This document shows, one piece after another, positions 45,097 to 56,504 of a stretch of DNA of 64,000 nucleotides (positions are counted from its first letter, which is position 1; each line of letters opens with the position of its first letter). Both the position numbers and the translations under genes were made by a program. The notes beneath the pieces are model-generated. The model searched no databases. It was not told the DNA's origin and saw only the letters and a list, made by a program, of their open reading frames with translations. Location of the stretch: positions 1 to 64,000 of the forward strand of contig BBBM01000006.1 of assembly GCA_001311565.1 (NCBI GenBank). Direction: 5' to 3'. This DNA comes from Desulfothermus okinawensis JCM 13304 (GTDB lineage Bacteria; Desulfobacterota; Desulfovibrionia; Desulfovibrionales; Desulfothermaceae).

Positions 45097-45949
45097 ATGG
45101 ATATAAAAAAAAGTAATGGTAATTGGTGCAGGTCAAATGGGTAATGGCATAGCACAGGTAGCTGCTCAGGCTGGATATGACGTTGTTTTAAATGATATAA
45201 CAATGGAGCTAGCTGAAAAGGGACTGAATAATATAAAGAAGATTTTGAGCAAAAATGTCTCCAAGGGAAAGATAAGTGAGGAGGAAAAAGAAAGTATTTT
45301 ATCTCGTATTACCCTGTCAGATAATCTAGATCCTGCCAGGGAATGCGACCTCATTATTGAAGCAGTTGTGGAGAACATGGATATTAAAGCCAAAGTGTTT
45401 TCAGAACTAGACAAACTTGCACCATCTCATGCAATTTTGGCAACAAACACTTCTTCTTTACCAATTACCCAGATAGGTGCATGTACAAATAGGCCTGAAA
45501 AGGTAATTGGAATGCATTTTATGAATCCTGTTCCAGTTATGAAGTTGGTAGAGGTGATAAATGGATTAGAGACAGCCCCAGAAGTTACAGAGACCATTAA
45601 ACAGGTGTCTGAGAAAATGGGCAAGGTCCCAGTTGAGTGTAGAGATGTGCCTGGCTTTGTATCAAATAGGGTGCTCATGGTGATGATAAATGAGGCAATA
45701 TGGGAGCTTTATGAAGGTGTTGCAACAAAAGAGGGCATAGACAATATTATGAAATTGGGTATGAATCACCCAATGGGACCACTTGCCTTGGCTGATTTAA
45801 TTGGTCTTGATACTGTTTTGGCAATATTAAATGTACTTGTGGAAGGTTATGGGGATCCAAAATACAGGCCATGTCCCCTCTTAAAATCATATGTTGCAGC
45901 TGGTAGATTGGGTAGAAAGACTGGTAAGGGATTTTACGATTACAATTAG
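45097..45949 (+). CDS. hbd: 3-hydroxybutyryl-CoA dehydrogenase
   Basis: The protein has 284 aa. [20 protein letters not shown] binds NAD(H); the catalytic Ser-His-Glu-Asn set is in [21 protein letters not shown] and [25 protein letters not shown] and a [12 protein letters not shown] end complete the family. It interconverts acetoacetyl-CoA and (S)-3-hydroxybutyryl-CoA. An A8 at 45106-45113 near the start is one too long. GGAGG precedes it. It works with the upstream thiolase in butyryl-CoA formation or breakdown. Confidence 0.94.
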
Positions 45950-46004
45950 AAATTTTTTTGTTTTTATCTACTATTTTTTTAGATAAATTTGAGGGGTGAT
46001 CCTT

Positions 46005-47699
46005 ATGTTAAAATATTTTGCACAGGAGCTTTTAGATAAATGCTCTTCTCTGAGAAAAAAAATGGGAAGATGAAGTAAAAAAAATTAATTGAAAAAAAAG
46101 CCTGAGAGAATGCAGAGGTTTTCAACTGTTTCTGACCATGAGATAAAGAGGCTTTATACACCTGAAGATATAAAAGACTTGGACTTTGAAAAGGATATTG
46201 GTTTCCCTGGCCAGTATCCCTATACCAGGGGAATCCATCATACTGGATATAGGGGCAGGGTTTGGACCTATAGGATGTTTTCAGGACTTGGAACAGCCAA
46301 GGACACCAATGAGAGATGGCACCTCCTTTTAAAAGAAGGACAAACTGGACTCAGTACTGCCTTTGATTTCCCAACCCTTATGGGATATGATTCTGATAGT
46401 CCTAGGTCTGCTGGAGAAATAGGAAAGGTTGGTGTAGCAATTGATACTTTAGAAGATTTTTTTAGTACTGGTAGATGGTATTCCCCTAGGGGAAGTGACC
46501 ACATCTATGACCATCAATCCACCTGCCACGGTTATGTGGTCCATGTACATTGCATGTGCCAAAAAAACAGGGAGTACCCATAGAGAAAATAGGCGGTACC
46601 ATACAAAATGATATGTTAAAGGAGTTTATTGCCCAGAAGACCTTTATGCTTCCACCTGAACCATCTATGAAGCTAATTAGTGATACTGTTGAATTTGGGA
46701 CAAAGTATGTGCTAGGTGGAACACAATTTCTATCTCAGGCTATCATATTAGAGAAGCAGGTTCTACTGCTGTCCAGGAACTTGCCTTTACTTTGAGGGAT
46801 GGAATGGAATATGTGGAACATGTTATGAAGACTAAAAAGCTGGAGCCAGATGAATTTGCCCCAAGGCTTTCATTTTTCTTTAACTCCCACATAGATTTTT
46901 TTTGAAGAGATCTGCAAGATGAGGGCTGCAAGGAAGATCTGGGCACACGTTATGAGGTACAGGTATAAGGCAAAGAATCCAAGGTCCTGGTGGATGAGAT
47001 TCCATACACAGACAGCGGGATGTTCTTTAACTGCACAACAGCCATATAACAATGTTGTGAGGACGGCTGTAGAGGCCCTGGCGGCGGTACTTGGTGGGAC
47101 CCAGTCCCTACACACAAATTCTCTAGATGAGGTATATTGTTTGCCAACTGAACATGCAGTACAGATAGCCCTCAGGACCCAACAGATAATTGCTGAAGAG
47201 ACAGGTGTTGCAAATACCATTGATCCTCTGGCAGGTTCTTATTTTGTGGAAAAATTAACCAAAGAGATGGAAGAGGCTGCCTGGGAATATATTGAGAAAA
47301 TAGACAATATGGGTGGAATGCTGGCTGCTATTGACCAGGGATATCCTCAAATGGAGATTGCAAATGCAGCGTATAAGTTTCAGCAACAGGTAGAAAATGG
47401 TGAAAAGGTAATTGTTGGTGTAAATAAATATGTCACAGAGGAACTCCAAAAGATACCAATCCTGGAGATCGATGAAAGGGTTGAGAAGGAGCAACTTAAG
47501 AGATTGGAAGAAGTTAAGAGGAGAAGGGATAATAAGGCGGTGAAAAAGGCATTGGATAACTTGAGAAATGCCTGTAAAAAAAGCTGAGAATGTAATGCCT
47601 TATTGTATTGAGGCTGTGGAGGCCTTGGCTACAGAACAGGAGATATGTGACGTATACCGTGAAGTATATGGAGTGTATAGGGATCCTGGATATTTTTAA
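46005..47699 (+). CDS. icmA: Isobutyryl-CoA mutase-type catalytic subunit
   Basis: The protein has about 563 aa and belongs to the same family as the methylmalonyl-CoA mutase in this window. Family motifs are [39 protein letters not shown] and [15 protein letters not shown]. The specificity residues differ: Phe replaces Tyr (WTYRMFSG, codon 46278) and Gln replaces Arg ([10 protein letters not shown], codon 46634). Phe plus Gln is the pair known from isobutyryl-CoA mutase, which has no carboxylate to bind. The Asp typical of 2-hydroxyisobutyryl-CoA mutase is an Ala here ([10 protein letters not shown]). About six indels were corrected (46056, 46076, 46456, 46560, 46722, 46898, 47576). Confidence 0.82.
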
Positions 47700-47722
47700 A
47701 AGTTTCAAGGAGAGTAGGTAGG

Positions 47723-48137
47723 ATGGCAAAAAGAAAATTGCGTATAATGGTAGCAAAGCCAGGATTGGATGGACATGATAGGGGGGCTAGGATCCTGGCA
47801 AGGTTTTTTAGGGATTCTGGGTATGAGGTGATTTATACTGGGTGTCACCAGACGCCTGAACAGATTGTAGAAGCGGCAATTCAAGAGGATGTAGATCTAA
47901 TTGGGCTTAGCTGTTTATCAGGGGCTCATAAAAAGCTTTTTCCAGAAGTTGTTGATTTGCTTAAGGAAAAAGGAGCTGATGATATTGTTGTGATAGGTGG
48001 TGGCATTATACCTGAACAGGATTTTCAATACTTATATGATCATGGAATTAAGGCGGTTTTTACTCCAGGAACTCCACTAGAGGATATAAAAAAAGTGGAT
48101 AGATGAAAATGTAAAAGTAAAGGAAGATCTCCTGTAA
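47723..48137 (+). CDS. icmB: B12-binding small subunit of the isobutyryl-CoA mutase
   Basis: The protein has about 137 aa. [12 protein letters not shown] carries the cobalt-binding His, followed by GLSCLSGAHKKL and [15 protein letters not shown]. An A7 at 48088-48094 is one too long; the repaired end is DIKKWIDENVKVKEDLL, with a stop at 48137. It begins 23 bases after the catalytic subunit gene and resembles the first small subunit strongly, so the two probably arose by duplication. Confidence 0.85.
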
Positions 48138-48183
48138 TTTAAACGTGAAAAAGCGTGAAAATGGATAATTGGAAGGTAAATAT

Positions 48184-49177
48184 ATGGATCAGCAGAAGCT
48201 AGAGGAAATTTTAAATCGTATAAGAAAGGGGGATGTGAGGGTAGTCTCTCGGCTCATTAGAAATTTAGAGGATAGGATTCCAGAGGCCAAAGAGGTCATT
48301 AAATACATATATCCTTATACAGGTAAGGCGCGTGTAATTGGCATCACAGGGCCCCGGGAGCAGGTAAGTCTACAATTACAGATTTTTTGATAAGCTCATA
48401 CAGAAAACAAGAAAAAAAGTGTAGGGGTTTTGGCAGTTGATCCAACTTCTCCATTTACAGGTGGAGCACTTTTAGGTGATCGGGTGAGGATGCAAAATCA
48501 TGCTGGGGATAAGGGTGTATTCATCAGGAGTTTGGCTACAAGGGGAGCCTTAGGTGGTCTTTCTGCTGCAGTTGAAGATGCCATACATGTTTTAGATGTA
48601 ATGGGTAAAGACATAATAATTGTTGAAACAGTGGGAACTGGTCAGTCGGAAGTGGATATTATGAATAATGCGCATACAATATTAGTTGTTCTAACTCCAG
48701 GAATGGGGGATGATGTTCAGACAATTAAAGCTGGCATTATGGAGATAGCGGATATATTTGTAATAAACAAAGGTGATCAGCCAAATGCAAGGAAACTATA
48801 CATGGACCTTATGCGTGCCTTGGATATGATGCAGGAATTTCCAGGTGGATGGCGACCTCCCATTGTTAAGTTAGAGACCACTGCAGATCCAATAAAATAC
48901 GCAGAACAGGTGGATGTTTTAAGGGAAAAAAATAGATGAGCACTTAAAGTTTTTAGAGGACAAAGATATACTTAAGGAAAGAGAAATAAGGAAGGCCAAG
49001 GTACAGCTTTTAAATGCCCTTGAATCACAGATCCTTCTCCCAATAATAGAGACGTTGCAAAAAAATGGGAAAATGGATGATATGGTAGATAAAATAGCTA
49101 AAAAGAAGATAAGTGCATATGAATTTGCAGAAGAGATAAAAAAATGTTTTCTTAAGAGAGTAAAAATTAGAAATTAG
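48184..49177 (+). CDS. Second MeaB-type G-protein chaperone
   Basis: The protein has about 330 aa. The P-loop is broken by a missing C near 48353; with it the frame reads GITGPPGAGKSTITD. LAVDPTSPFTGGALLGDRVR, IVETVGTGQSEVDI and VINKGD follow. It probably loads and protects the cofactor of the adjacent mutase. The C-terminal part is longer than in the first copy and helical. The start at 48184 is close to GGAAGG. A/T-run shifts near 48414 and 48927 were corrected. Confidence 0.88.
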
Positions 49178-49290
49178 TATTGCATTTTTTTGTTAAACAA
49201 TGTTTATATTTAGATGACAAAGTTATAGTGTTACAGTTTGGTAAAAGTGAAATATAAAGTTTAAATTAAAAAACAAAAGGAGTGGGATGT

Positions 49291-51062
49291 ATGGCAATGC
49301 AAGACTATTACAAGAAAGTTATGGAAATTAACCAAATGGCAGACCTTGATGCAAGGGACAAGGCAGCCAAGGCATTTTTTGATGATTTAAATAAGTCCCA
49401 GCTGCCAGAATATTTTAACTGGGCTGAAGAGATCTTTGAGGGACTGCATGTAAAAGAGAGGGGAGAACAAGACGCACTCATATGGGTAAATCTAGAGACT
49501 GGTGAAGACAAGAAATTTACTTACTTAGAACTAGCTGCAAATGGTAATAAGGTGCTAAATCTTTTAAGAAAAAAACGGTGTTAATCAGGGCGACAATATG
49601 TATATGATGATCCCCATTGTCCCTGAGACCTGGTTTGCGTCCTTTGCATGTCTAAAAGGCGGACTTGTTATTGTTCCCACTGCCACTACAATGACTGCTA
49701 GGGAACTTGAATTTAGGTTTGAGACCTATCCACCGGATGTAATTGTCGCAGATGAAGCATCTGCAGCAATAATGGACGAGACATTAAAGGCAACAGGCAA
49801 GGAACCCAAAGTTAAGTTGGTAATTGGTCAAAGGGATGGATGGATCCCTTATAGTGAGGTTGAGAAGGAATCTGGTGAGGCTGAAGGCGCAAAAATAAAG
49901 AAAGATGACATCCTGTTCTGCTTCTTTACCTCAGGTACCACAGGCCTTCCAAAAAGAGTTGGACATTCAGCCACCTCATATCCTGTTGGGCATCTGTCCA
50001 CCTCAGTTATGATTGGAGTTGCACCTGGTGATATCCACCACAACTTATCTGCACCTGGATGGGCAAAATGGGCATGGAGTAGCTTTTTTTGCACCACTAA
50101 ATGTTGGTGCAACTGCAACGGGATTTTTCTTTAAGGCACTGGATGGAAACAAGTATCTTGAGGCCATTTCAAAGTACAAGGTGAATATTTTCTGCGCTCC
50201 ACCAACTGCATGGAGGATGTTTATTAATTTGGATCTAGGCAAGTTTGATTTTTCAGCGCTTAAATACTCTGTAAGTGCTGGTGAGCCTCTAAATCCTGAA
50301 GTAATAAATCAGTGGAAAAAAATACACAAATACAGAAATTAGAGACTTCTACGGCCAGACAGAATCAACTGCAATGATTGGGAATGGGCCATGGATGGAA
50401 GGCAAGATGAGATTTGGTTCTTTTGGAAGGCCATCTTATATGTATGATATTGTCTTGGTTGACGATGAGGGAAATGAAGTGACAAAGCCCAATGAAACTG
50501 GCCATATTTGCGTGAGATTGAAAAATTGGCGGGCAATTGGTTTGTTCACAGAATATATTGGCAACCCAGAGAAGATGAGGGAGGTATTTGTTGGGGATTA
50601 CTACTATACTGGTGATAGGGCATACTTTGACGAGGATAATTACTGGTGGTTTGTGGGAAGGGCTGATGATGTAATTAAGTCCTCTGACTACCGTGTTGGC
50701 CCATTTGAAGTTGAAAGTGCCTTGTTGAACATGCAGCAGTTGCCGAGGCCGCAGTGGTCGGTTCCCCAGATCCACATAGATATCAGTTGGTAAAGGCCTT
50801 TGTAATCTTAAATGAGGGTTACACTCCTTCCAAAGAACTTGCCCTTGAGCTCTTTAAACATACTATTGATGTTCTGGCCAAATTTAAGATTCCAAGAATT
50901 ATACAATTTGTAAATGAGTTGCCAAAGACCATTAGTGGTAAGATCAGAAGGATCGAACTCAGGGAACAGGAAATAAAGAAAAAGGAACAGGGGATTGAAA
51001 GGGGCGAAAACGAGTATTTCTACTGGGACTTTCCAGAGCTTAGCTCAAGAGGTAAAAAATAA
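49291..51062 (+). CDS. Acyl-CoA synthetase (medium/short-chain, AMP-forming)
   Basis: The protein has about 590 aa and is only distantly related to the acyl-CoA synthetase at 41609. CFFTSGTTGLPKRVGHSA is the P-loop; IRDFYGQTESTAMIGN, YYYTGDRAYFDEDNYWWFVG and the Lys in LPKTISGKIRRIELR complete the ANL pattern. Its likely job is to activate butyrate, isobutyrate or a similar acid for the mutase module; the exact substrate is not readable. Shifts near 49569, 50085, 50321 and a missing base pair near 50731 were corrected. GGAG lies eight bases before ATG 49291. Confidence 0.88.
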
Positions 51063-51068
51063 ATTCAT

Positions 51069-51131
51069 GGGGCATAAATTTGCCCCCTTTTTTTGTATTG
51101 TTAATTTTTTTAAAGGCATTTTGCCTTTAAA
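51069..51131 (+). terminator. Two hairpins after the acyl-CoA synthetase
   Basis: GGGGCA (51069-51074) pairs with TGCCCC (51081-51086) and is followed by a T-run, a standard terminator. A second hairpin (TTTAAAGGCA-TTT-TGCCTTTAAA, 51109-51131) lies just behind it and before the membrane protein gene. Confidence 0.75.
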
Positions 51132-51211
51132 GGGGTGTATTATACACCAATTTAAGGTAGGGGGAGATGAAAATTTTAACGATCAAAATCAAAAGGAGAG
51201 GTGTATGGCTC

Positions 51212-52416
51212 ATGGAACTCTTAAGCCAGGTGGGGGCAGCCTTAACGGGTATTATTGCTTTTATTTGTTTCTTTTTAATTGCGTGGCTTACGTGGTTTAT
51301 TTTCAGTGATCCAAGGGGAATTTTTAAATGGTTTCCCTATCCATTTGTAATGTATCTTGCCATGATGATTTTGGTGGGTCTATGGCAACACATGTTTTTA
51401 GGGGACTGGCCCTTTCAAAATTTGAAACAGCCAGTAAAAGGTATTGTAATGACCATTGCCAACATTGTGTTGGTGTGGTTTGTTATAGACATTATTTTTT
51501 TACCGGGTGCTGGGAATTGGATTTAATTTCCTGAGTTATTATAAATTAGCAGCACTGGGAAAACCTGGAAAATTGGCACAAGTGGCAGTTGTGTGTTTTG
51601 TTTTAATAGGGTTTTACACATATCCAGTTGTCACCATATTTTTTTGGAAAGTGGCCAATCCAGCCAAGTAATCTAAAACAACCAGAGGCTGGTCTTGCAG
51701 AGATTGGGTGGGCCTCACTTATTACTTTGTTCTTTTATACAATATTGATAGTGCCATTTTTTGGGCTCATCTTTAAAACTCCTGCCCTTGCCACTCCCTG
51801 GTGGACAAAAATAGCAGGGACTCCCCATGTCCACTGGGTGTTTGGATGGTGGGAATGGGCGATTATTATTTTGTTTTTGACACCTAATGTATGGCGGATG
51901 AAGCCCTGGAGTGCTATGGAAGTACCTCAGCCGTGGAAGGGATTAATATCTATGGCCCTGTCCTTTATAGGGGCTTATATTCTTGCAATCATTTGCACCA
52001 AGATTGCTTACTTATGGGTCCCTGAAGAGACATTTCACCACCTTAAAGAGGCAAAAGGGGCAGCAGAAGTAACCAGGTTCTTATGGTTGCATTCTGCAGA
52101 AATTGCAGGCTTTACCCTTATTCCATTTTTGATATGGCACCACTATTTTGATGATATGTGCCCAATGAGGGATGTGGATAGCTGGGGTGCCTTTTTCTTT
52201 AGAACCATTGGAGTTTTTGTTCTTTGCGCCATTAATTACTGGTTCTTCTATTATGCGAATTTTGGACACTGGGGCCTTGGAAATCATCATATGAGCGAGC
52301 TCTCCCACAGGTTTCCACATGGTGAATCTTTACTATGGAACTTCTGGTGGATTATTCCACTCCTCTGGAATGAGTGGTTCTTTCATAAATGGCCCTTTTA
52401 TGTGGCTGAAGAATAG
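51212..52416 (+). CDS. Trp-rich polytopic membrane protein, family not recognised
   Basis: Shortening a T7 at about 51494-51500 to T6 joins two pieces into one protein of about 400 aa with nine or ten hydrophobic helices. Related short motifs recur three times: GDWPFQNLKQPVKG, GKWPIQPSNLKQPEAG and MEVPQPWKGL, each before a helix, which suggests internal duplication. Conserved-looking His/Trp clusters (HVHWVFGWWEW, IWHHYFDD, FGHWGLGNHHMS) might bind metal or haem. The start at 51212 is the best in-frame choice but its ribosome site is distant. Co-orientation with the acyl-CoA synthetase suggests transport or electron transfer linked to acid use; this is a guess. Confidence 0.7.
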
Positions 52417-52424
52417 AAAAAAAA

Positions 52425-52447
52425 GGGGCCAAAAGGCCCCTTTTTTT
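52425..52447 (+). terminator. Bidirectional terminator after the membrane protein gene
   Basis: GGGGCC-AAAA-GGCCCC preceded by A8 and followed by T7, so it works in both directions between converging genes. Confidence 0.85.
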
Positions 52448-52494
52448 GTTTGCAAGAAATAAAACACATTGTTTCAAAATGATAGACTCGGGTT

Positions 52495-52523
52495 AAAAAA
52501 GGCCCCATGGGGGCCTTTTTTTT
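52495..52523 (-). terminator. Terminator at the end of glyS
   Basis: A6, GGCCCC, ATG, GGGGCC and T8 form a compact hairpin touching the glyS stop codon. Together with the one at 52425-52447 it separates the converging operons. Confidence 0.85.
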
Positions 52524-54623
52524 ATATCTGAAGTGCACTAAAGTCTGCAAGGGTGGAGAGTTTTTTTAGTAAGGGCGTAGAGTAGGTTTAACCTATTTTT
52601 TCTAAGCTCCTTATCTTCGCACATAACCATTACACCATCAAAGAACTCATCAACCACAGGCCTAAGATCATATAACAGCATGAAAAGTCCCGTGAAATCT
52701 TCTTTTTTTTATACAACTCTTCCCATTTTTTTATCTAGATCCATTATTGCTTTTGCAAGCTTCTTTTCTTCTTCCTCAACCATCTTTTCCACATCAAATC
52801 TATCACTTAATTTACCCTCTGAAGACAAGCCCTGTTTTCTTATTATGTTGTCGGCCCTCTTAAATGTGAGTACAGCGCTTTCAAAGCCATCTTGCTCACT
52901 AAACTCTTTTAGACCTTCCACTCTCTTTAACACAAGGTATATATTGTCTATATCAGCTCCCAATGCAGCATCTACTATTTTTGTTTCAAAACCAAGGGAA
53001 GTCAAATAACCTTTTAGTCTTGCAGCCACAAATTCTTTTAGCTTTGCTAAGGTTGTTTCCTTTGGATTCTTCCACTCAATATTCCCATATGTGTCAAAAA
53101 CATAAGAAAAGGTATCAAAGAGGGAGAAATCAAACCCTTTGTCCAGAATTATTCTAATTATAGCAAGTACTTGTCTCCTCATGCCATGTGGATCCTGGGC
53201 ACCTGTGGGGATCATATCCAGTCCAAAGCAACCAATTATATTATCCATTTTATCAGCAAGGGAGAGTATTGCCCCTCCTGTAGTCTTTGGCAGAGGACTG
53301 TCAACACCAGTTGGCAGGTAGTGTTCGTATATGGCATCACTCACAATCTGGTCTTCACCTTTTCTTTTTGCATAAATTCCTCCCATTATCCCCTGGAGGT
53401 CATCAAATTCTCCCACCATCTCAGAAACCAGATCCACTTTGGAAAGCTGTGCTGCCCTTTTTAAGGATTTTTTTGATTGTTGGGGCAAGTCTTTCTGCTA
53501 GATATTCACAGATTTTGTCAAGTCTATTTGCCTTGTCACCCATGGAACCAAGTGGGCCTAGAAACACCACCCGGTTTAATTCCTCTCTCCAATCATGCAA
53601 GGATGCCTTATTGTCCACATTCCAGAAAAACATGGCATCTTCTAACCTTGCACGAAGGACCCTTTCCCATCCCTTTTTAACCAGTGACATATCACTGGGC
53701 TTTATATTTAAGGTACACAAAAAAATATGGTAGGAGGTTGCCATTTTCATCTTCAATCCCAAAGGATTTTTGGTGTGTCTTTATACTGGTTAAAAGCACC
53801 TCTTTGGGCAGTTCAAGAAATTTAGAGTTAAATTCTCCAATGAGCGGTAAGGGATATTCAACAAGACCTATGACTTCTTCTAAGAGTTCTTCATCCCATA
53901 TAACTTTTCCCCCACGCCTTTTTGCCTCTTCTTCTCCCACTTCCCTTACAATAGATAGCCTTTTTTTTGGGGATCTAAAATAACCTTTCCCCTGTGTTCT
54001 AATATGTTAAAATACTCATCACAAGATCCTATCTCAAAGGGACCCTTTCCCATGACCCTGTGTCCATAGGTCTTATTAGATGCAGAAATTGATGCGATTT
54101 CAAAATCAATAACCTCTGTATCAAAAAGGGCAAGTATCCATCTAATTGGCCTTCCAAACAAAAATCCAGAATCTTCCCACTTCATCCTCTTTGGGAAGTG
54201 GAGCTTTGTGATGATATCTTTTAAGATTTCAGGGAGAATGTCTTTTGTATAGGCTCCTCCTATTTCTTTTTTTTGTGGCAATATACACTCCTTTTGGCGT
54301 CTCTTCTTCAAAGAGGTCTTCTATTGAAACACCTTGTGATTTGGCAAAGCCAATTCCTGCCTTTGTGTAGTTTCCATCTTTGTCCTTTGCAATATTTACT
54401 GGTGGTCCAACTATTTTTTTTTGTCTCTTTTTTTTTGTACCTCACTTATTTCTTCCACATATGCAACTATCCTTCTTGGAGTAGCGTAGGTGTTTACCTT
54501 TTTAAAGTTAACCTGTGCATTTATTAGCTCATTTTCAAAAATCTCTTTTAGTTGAGTGATGATGCCAGGCAAAAATCTGGATGGCATCTCCTCTGTTCCT
54601 ATTTCCAATAAAAATTTTCCCAT
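52522..54623 (-). CDS. glyS: Glycyl-tRNA synthetase beta subunit
   Basis: The protein has about 700 aa, the usual length. It starts [20 protein letters not shown] and contains [50 protein letters not shown] and [14 protein letters not shown], then [15 protein letters not shown] near the anticodon-binding part. It charges tRNA-Gly as an alpha2beta2 enzyme with GlyQ. Seven or more A/T-run shifts (for example near 52706, 53467, 53719, 53963, 54275, 54422 and 54434) were rejoined. The enzyme is essential, so these are unlikely to be real. It is separated from glyQ by the TRAP genes. Confidence 0.95.
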
Positions 54624-54662
54624 TTTTTTCCCTCTCTTTATTTTATCTCAAAAGGTTATATT

Positions 54663-55964
54663 TTATTTTACCATATCAGGCAAAAATAGACTTATTTTTG
54701 GAAATGCTATTATTATCCCTGTGCCTACAATTAAAGCCAACAAAAAGGTATAATTCCAGCAAATACTTCTTCTAATTTAATGTGAGGAGATAGACCTTTT
54801 ACAATATAGGCGTTTACCCCAACTGGTGGAGTTATTATACCCATTTGGGTGATGAGTACAATAATTACTCCAAACCATATGGGATCATATCCCAGGTTTA
54901 TAATTATTGGAAAAAATATTGGAATAGTAAGGGTAACCAGGGCAAGTGCATCGATAAAACACCCTGCAACAAGGTATATCAAGCATATCATACTCACAAT
55001 TCCCCATGCAGGTAGATTAAGGGAATTTACAAAATTCGCCATTTCCATTGATATTCTGGATAAAGCGAGAAAGTGGCCAAATATTGTTGCACCAGCAACT
55101 AGCATGATCACCATACAGGAGACATTTAGGGTATCATTTACGGCCTTTACAAAGTTTTTCCATGAGAGTTTTTTTCTGTATAACCACGATAACTAAAAGT
55201 AAAAATGATCCCACAGCCCCAGCCCTGGTTGGTGTGAAGAGTCCAAAAAAACATCCCTCCCATAACTAGGGAAAATATAAGCATGGTTTCCCAAACATCT
55301 TTTATTGATTTTATTTTTTCTTTTATGGGAAATTTTTCTCCCCTGGGGGATTGGGAAGGGGATAGGATGGAGTAAAAGTAGATGGCAATGCAAAATAGAA
55401 TAGTTATCAAAATTGCTGGAATAATGCCTGCCAGAAATAATTTTCCTATGGATACCTGGGTGAGAATGCCATATATAATAAACACCACACTTGGCGGCAT
55501 CAAGATCCCAAGCCCTGAGCCAGCGGCAACTGAACCTGCAGAGATTTTGTTTCCATATCCGTAACGCTTCATCTCTGGGATTGCAATGGACAATGGTTGC
55601 AGCAGTAGCAGTGGTAGATCCACAAACCGCCCCAAATGCAGTGCATGCAACAATAGTGCCCATGGCAAGTCCACCCCTTACACCGCTTGTTAGTTTATAT
55701 GCCATGTCATATAATCTCTGACTAACACCAGCATAAAAGGCAATAAATCCCATAAAGATGAAAAGTGGAACAAGGGCAAGTCCATATGAAGAGAATACCC
55801 CGTAAAGGTCCCGTGATAAGAGGTTTAATGCTGCTGCAGGTGAAGTTAATATACCGTAACCTACAACCCCTACTAAGGCAAGGGCATATGCAACTGGGAT
55901 CTGAAGAAAAAAAAAGTATGAGAAGGATGATGATTCCTAAAATGCCACATGTCACAAAGTCCAT
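54663..55964 (-). CDS. dctM: TRAP transporter large permease (DctM type)
   Basis: The protein has about 433 aa with about 12 hydrophobic helices. GLAMGTIVACTAFGAVCGST, GSGLGILMPPSVVFIIYG and IGMITPPVGVNAY-like MGIITPPVGVNAYIVKG are DctM signatures. It is the main sodium-driven channel for an organic acid. Shifts near 55909, 55591, 55252, 55170 and a missing base near 54745 were corrected. Its ATG overlaps the dctQ stop, so the two are coupled. Confidence 0.9.
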
Positions 55965-56453
55965 TATTTTTTCCTCAAACTGGTGTGGATTTCAACTCCG
56001 ATTTCACTTAATATTACCAAAAATAATACTCCGCACCCAAGGGATACCCCATACAACAACAGGTACTTTGGAATCTGGAGGGTGGAAGTGACTTCTCCTG
56101 CTACCTTTAAGTCCTTTGCATAGTTAAAGCACTCTATTGTAGCGGACAAAAATAAGATTCCACTGAGTATAGATACAAATATGTCATCAAATTTTTTTAA
56201 AACCAGGTCCCATTCGTCTATACAGGATATCAATCCCAATGTGTGCCTTGTTTTTGTGGGCAATTGGGAGTACAAAGGCAATAGTAATAGATGCAAGCAC
56301 ACTCACCAGCTCTTCTACTCCCAATATTGGATGCCCAAAAAAATTTCCAATAACATCTGCGCAGGTTATAGACATAATAAATACCAGTAAGACTCCTGCA
56401 ACTATTCTGAGAAAAGAAGATATTTTGTCCACAAAAGTTATAAACTTGTTCAT
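55964..56453 (-). CDS. dctQ: TRAP transporter small permease (DctQ type)
   Basis: The protein has about 163 aa with four predicted helices, including FLRIVAGVLLVFIMSITCADV and LVSVLASITIAFVLPIAHKN. The HKNKAHIGIDIL segment is typical of DctQ. A run near 56190-56196 (T7) is one too long; six joins GPGFKK to FDDIFVSILSG. It couples the permease with the binding protein. It lies 51 bases after dctP. Confidence 0.88.
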
Positions 56454-56504
56454 CCTCTGATTAATCCATATACTTAGACTTAAATTGTCCCTTTTTGTAT
56501 TGTT

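Noticed and set aside
46005-47699. 2-hydroxyisobutyryl-CoA mutase, tempting because Hbd makes 3-hydroxybutyryl-CoA
   Set aside because: The key Ile and Asp positions of that enzyme are Phe and Ala here; Phe plus Gln matches isobutyryl-CoA mutase better.
50995-51309. Plus-strand frame across the terminator region before the membrane protein
   Set aside because: It spans two hairpins and has no family features; the overlapping frame encoding the membrane protein is better supported.
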